Assembly: GCA_020284085.1 (NCBI GenBank)
Contig: JACEVL010000155.1
Location: 340,501 to 404,500, forward strand
Length of the DNA: 64,000 bases
Reading direction: 5' to 3'
Source of the DNA: Aporrectodea caliginosa
Lineage: Eukaryota; Annelida; Clitellata; Crassiclitellata; Lumbricidae
The notes below the pieces were generated by a model that worked only from the letters and a program-made list of their open reading frames with translations, searched no databases and was not told where the DNA came from. This document shows, piece by piece, positions 1 through 64,000 of this stretch. Each line of letters opens with the position of its first letter. Position 1 is the first letter of the stretch. The position numbers and the translations under genes were made by a program.

Positions 1-1096
1 CTTAAGTCTTTGTTTCATGAATGCATTTCATTCTCTTTTGCTCCTGCTGTATTTGGAACATTTTGCTATTGGCTTTGTATTTTTTACGAGGCTGTCCTTG
101 CATATGACAATGCACTTAATTCTTGCACACCCAGTGTCACTTTAGAAATCTCAAGTGACATGAGTTGTGCTAAGAATGATATACATGACATCAGGTATGC
201 TGGGAATTGTGTACCCGGCATCAGGTATGCCGGGAATGATGTACTTGAACTGAAATTGATGTACAGTAGTGTGGTGCTGAAATAGTTGTCATGGCTGAGT
301 TGAAGGGCATTATGTGCTACATTATATGATTCCAAAGGATTGTAAATTGTGGTTTATGAAGAATGTATTGAAAATAAAAATTGCCTTATTAAATATTAAT
401 TAGTATGTGTTTATGAGTATATCACTTACTAACAGCATCTTAAAGGACTTCACAGAATCAATGCCACCCGGTTTTCTGATTGATCTAAACAGATTTCACT
501 TTAGGTAGGTTGGAAACATATGCAGAGCAGAGTCAAATAGCATCCAGCCATCCGTCCATCAGTTTGCCTGTCTGTAAAACAGTCTAAATCAAAACGGTGA
601 CTGGATACAGGAGAATAGATGAAGATCAGGGGTGGCTGATCTGCAGAAGCATGACACTTGCATAACTACATAGGTAGCAGAGTGCAGTGATCTGGTTGGT
701 TTGAGACTGGATCGCATACAATGCATAGCTTCCTGAATCCTGATTTATACGAGGACAATGCCAACAACAAGCGAGGCACATCACAGTAGGAGAATCTTTA
801 ACGTTTATTGTGCCATAATAGGAAGCCATCTTAGTGTTTTTAGCAAATACTCTGATATATGCAAGTATGTTGTAATGATAGCCCCAGTTAAGGCAGCACA
901 ATTAAGGATGGACTAGAGCTGGTATAAGCCCTGCAACTATGGAAGTGCAGTAATCAAGGCATGCCATGAATGAGTGAATCTTGATAGCAGGCCATCTGGA
1001 AGTGGAAGCCAAGTCAGCGGAAGTATTGTTAGATTGTTTGAGATGCTGGGTGTTCCATCAATTTTGATTTCAGTTGATATTTTGATGATTTTGCAG
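1..1096. other. upstream intron or flank, no exon seen
   Basis: No Gly-X-Y coding sequence is present on either strand. The 3' end is a normal acceptor (ttttgcag, 1089-1096) for exon 1, so at least the last part is intron. A short 30-bp tandem repeat lies at 172-246. I recognise nothing else here. Confidence 0.6.
172..246. repeat. 30-bp tandem repeat, about 2.5 copies
   Basis: The core catcaggtatgc(t/c)gggaat recurs at a 30-bp period (about 189 and 219), with a weaker partial unit before it. It is a short minisatellite with no evident function. Confidence 0.6.
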
Positions 1097-62865
<61,769 letters not shown>

Positions 62866-64000
62866 GTATGTACACAAATGATCAACCAATAATATCATAA
62901 TGTGTAAATTAGTGTAAATTAGTGGTAATATAAACAAACTCGTCAGCAGTGCTGCCAACCAACTATGACAGGATCTCTTGAGTCTGCCGCTGCCTTTATT
63001 CCAGAATTGGCTTGTTTTGTGGTTGTGTGGCCTTGCAGTAAGATGGTCGAGAAAGAGCAAGATGGTTCTTGCCTTTTCAATATAAAGGCAGACAAAGGCA
63101 AAAAGGCAGGAAGAGACAATATGTGACCCAGGGAATCAAAATGAGTTGGATGTCGGCAATTTACATTCCTAGGAAAACAGCAAAATATGATCAGATGTCA
63201 CTTTCTTATTTTCAGAGTTTAATGAAAATGGGTGAAAAAGGTTTTTTACAATTTAGATTTCTCACATTTGATGAAATTCATTGTTTTAATGTGTATTTTC
63301 AGAATTTTTTACAGAGAATACTTTTATTCTTTGTGATTATATATTAAAAAAAATTTTAATTTAAAAAAAGCACATAATCATTCGTAACTTTGTCAAAAAA
63401 TAAGGTAGAACCAAACTTTTGATGTCATTTTAAAGAAAAAAATGTGGTCTTTAAGAATATGTAAAATACTCATATTCTAACATTTTTATCCCTCGAGTCA
63501 CATAATTATGGTATTTGCTTTATGCAGTAAGACAGCAGACTAAGACTAGAGACAAGATGGTTTATGGCCTCATGCAGTATAAAGGTGACAAAGAATCAGT
63601 TATCTGTGTATTTATTCCAAAATTGCAACCTAATGACATGAAATGCGTGAATGTCGAAACCTGTGACTTGAACTGAACAGCTGAGTAAAACATCCAGTAT
63701 GGACTGGAGCTGGTCAAGGCAGAAATTAGGATCTCTGTTATTAATTAACTAGACTATCAAGCACAGAGAATCTGCAAACTAGTTCAGCAAAATGCCCCTT
63801 CTGGAGAAAGTGCTGTTGCTTCCTATTCGTCCTCTCTTGTTTCATTCTCTTACTCTCCCTTTAGCATTGCTTCCCTCTCCACTCCTAACCATTCCTCCCT
63901 CTTCAATAGCTTCTTCCTAATCTTCCCTTCCCATGCTTCTCGCTCTCTCTAAGCTCCATTCCATTTTCAAGCCTCCCTCTCCCACTCGACTGTTGCTTTG
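62866..64000. other. downstream intron, no exon seen
   Basis: No Gly-X-Y, C-propeptide or NC1-like coding sequence is visible on either strand. The region is AT-rich, with a CT-rich low-complexity stretch at about 63830-63990. The gene's next exon must lie beyond the window. Confidence 0.7.

Overview
The window is animal nuclear DNA. It is dominated by one very large collagen gene on the + strand, cut into 58 exons between positions 1097 and 62865. Introns with GT..AG borders, SINE and LINE remnants, hAT and Tc1/mariner elements and many microsatellites exclude a bacterial collagen-like gene. I think the source is a marine invertebrate. The helix length and the many Thr/Ser residues in the Y position point to an annelid cuticle-type collagen, but that is inference and no species marker is visible.

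The 58 exons encode about 7,800 residues of Gly-X-Y repeat with only nine short breaks and no cysteine. Every intron but one falls after the first base of a glycine codon (phase 1), so almost any exon can be skipped or duplicated without shifting frame. Intron 37 is phase 2, and exon 58 ends in phase 0. Exons run from 99 to 1179 bp and are nearly all multiples of 9 bp. No signal peptide, start codon, N-terminal domain, C-propeptide, NC1 domain or stop codon is visible, so the gene continues beyond both ends of the window.

Layout: 1-1096 is upstream intron or flank. Exons 1-8 (1097-9706) surround a hAT element, a GC-rich tandem block, a long GGAT microsatellite and a foldback MITE. Exons 9-22 (10517-22720) form a break-free helix, with a Tc1/mariner copy in intron 13. 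Exons 23-31 (23107-31019) hold several helix breaks. Exons 32-44 (31748-47422) form the longest break-free stretch, with a second hAT element in intron 39. Exons 45-58 (47726-62865) become richer in Tyr, Ile, Val and Leu; a LINE fragment, a third hAT element and a 15-bp minisatellite lie in their introns. 62866-64000 holds no further exon.

All mobile elements sit in introns. No second protein-coding host gene was found on either strand. The exons work as one reading frame, giving a rod that would be about 2.2 micrometres long if fully helical.
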